This document shows, one piece after another, positions 24,494 through 25,088 of a stretch of DNA of 25,088 nucleotides. The notes beneath the pieces are model-generated. The model worked only from the letters and a program-made list of their open reading frames with translations. It was not told where the DNA came from and ran no database searches. Positions within the stretch are counted from its first letter, which is position 1, and every line of letters starts with the position of its first letter. A program made the translations under genes and the position numbers. The DNA is from a bacterium (GTDB lineage: Bacteria > UBP13 > UBA5359): NCBI GenBank assembly GCA_028699365.1, contig JAQVUQ010000002.1, positions 1 through 25,088 on the forward strand, given 5' to 3'.

Positions 24494-24970
24494 CTACCTT
24501 GCAATGTCTATTATTCTCACTATCTCTTCCAGAAGCCGCTCGTGACGGCGGCCAATGGCTCTGAACTCCAGGCAACGCCCGTCGTCACTGTAGCTGAAGC
24601 GTATTTCCAGCCTCTCTTCAGGCAGGCAGGATATAGCCCTGTCGGCCCATTCCACCAGACTTACGCCCTGACCGTAGAAATACTCTTCACAGCCCAGATC
24701 CTCTACCTCACGGATATCCTCCAGGCGGTAGAGATCGAAATGATAGAGCGGCAGGCGCCCCCGATACTCCCGTATCAAAGTGAATGTAGGGCTGACGATA
24801 CGTCCCTCTATACCCAGACCGGCAGCCACGCCCCTGGCCAGAACGGTCTTTCCGCCACCCAACTGGCCGATCAAAGCTATGTTGTCGCCGGACTCGACCA
24901 ATTCTCCTATAACCCATCCCAGACGAAGTGTGGCTTCTTCGTCTGGGCTATACCACTTGTAATTATTCAC
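24494..24970 (-). CDS. tsaE: tRNA threonylcarbamoyladenosine biosynthesis ATPase TsaE
   Basis: TsaE is a small P-loop ATPase that resets the TsaB-TsaD complex between cycles. The 158-residue protein has Walker A GQLGGGKT (35-42), SPTF (60-63), the YHFDLYRL motif (76-83) and VEWAD (106-110), all typical. The start is a GTG at 24970 with AGAGAG a few bases upstream; there is no in-frame ATG nearby. It is the first gene of the t6A cluster in this window. Only about 45 bp separate it from a group II intron-like 3' end, so the natural promoter may lie beyond or have been displaced. Confidence 0.94.
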   Translation of the reverse strand: MNNYKWYSPDEEATLRLGWVIGELVESGDNIALIGQLGGGKTVLARGVAAGLGIEGRIVSPTFTLIREYRGRLPLYHFDLYRLEDIREVEDLGCEEYFYGQGVSLVEWADRAISCLPEERLEIRFSYSDDGRCLEFRAIGRRHERLLEEIVRIIDIAR

Positions 24971-25014
24971 GCCGACTCTCTTTTATAAGCTTTTTAGCTG
25001 TTCAGTCTGTTTCC

Positions 25015-25086
25015 GGGTAGGGCGGGCCTTGCGACCCGCTACCCCCCACAGACCCGTGCGAGCGGATTTCCCGCACACGGGTCCTC
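25015..25086 (-). mobile_element. Group II intron 3' end (domain V-like and VI-like hairpins), partial
   Basis: Read on the minus strand, 25083-25051 folds as GACCCGTG, then TGCGG, a GAAA-type cap, CCGC, a 2-nt bulge, and CACGGGTC. This 33-nt shape with a GAAA cap and a 3'-strand bulge is that of group II intron domain V. It is followed by a second hairpin (GGGTAG with CTACCC, inner CGGG with CCCG, 25044-25015) in the place of domain VI. The triad position reads ACC rather than the usual AGC, and the second hairpin lacks an obvious bulged A, so the call is tentative. The rest of the element, if real, is outside the window. Confidence 0.45.
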
Positions 25087-25088
25087 AA

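Overview
This window is a double CRISPR-Cas locus followed by a housekeeping tRNA-modification operon. It probably comes from an anaerobic bacterium. The tsaE-tsaB-rimI-tsaD order, the I-B repeat type and the KGG-type stress-protein relic would fit Clostridia (Peptococcaceae-like) or Chloroflexi (Dehalococcoidia-like); the sequence alone does not decide between them. Almost all genes are on the minus strand, so the window reads from right to left.

Region 1 (1-9780) is a complete type I-B system. In transcription order it is cas6, cas8b, cas7, cas5, cas3, cas4, cas1, cas2, a leader of about 300 bp, and a CRISPR array of 13 repeats and 12 complete spacers, transcribed on the minus strand. A good sigma-70-like promoter (TTGCAT-17-TATACT) precedes cas6. 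Several genes use TTG or GTG starts backed by clear Shine-Dalgarno sites (cas3 TTG, cas1 TTG, cas8b GTG).

Region 2 (9780-10270) is a small gene graveyard between the two cas modules. It holds a lone protein-kinase N-lobe fragment and a KGG-type small stress-protein gene broken by two frameshifts.

Region 3 (10279-19947) is a tightly coupled seven-gene type III operon of III-D character. In order it encodes a CARF/PD-(D/E)XK-like ancillary nuclease, a Cas10 with an intact GGDD motif and no HD domain, a single Cas7-like RAMP, a Csx10-like Cas5 with a helical C-terminal extension that may be a fused small subunit, a Cas7-Cas7 fusion, a Csx19-like protein, and an 809-residue Cas7-like RAMP with a large insertion and an extra C-terminal beta-rich domain. 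It has no cas6, cas1, cas2 or array of its own in view, so it probably uses crRNA made by the neighbouring I-B system. The set resembles the cyanobacterial III-D2 (III-Dv) complex, but with the Cas7-Cas5-Cas11 fusion split. This is the most interesting system in the window.

Region 4 (19948-21401) is a divergent Fic-domain AMP-transferase-like gene with a wHTH tail. Its promoter start region carries three copies of TATCGGCAAT, a likely autoregulatory operator. Region 5 (21404-24970) is a TPR-containing anchored protein and the tsaE-tsaB-rimI-tsaD cluster for t6A tRNA modification. The start of tsaD contains a heptanucleotide tandem repeat and an 11-bp perfect hairpin. The right edge (about 25015-25086) looks like the 3' end of a group II intron on the minus strand.
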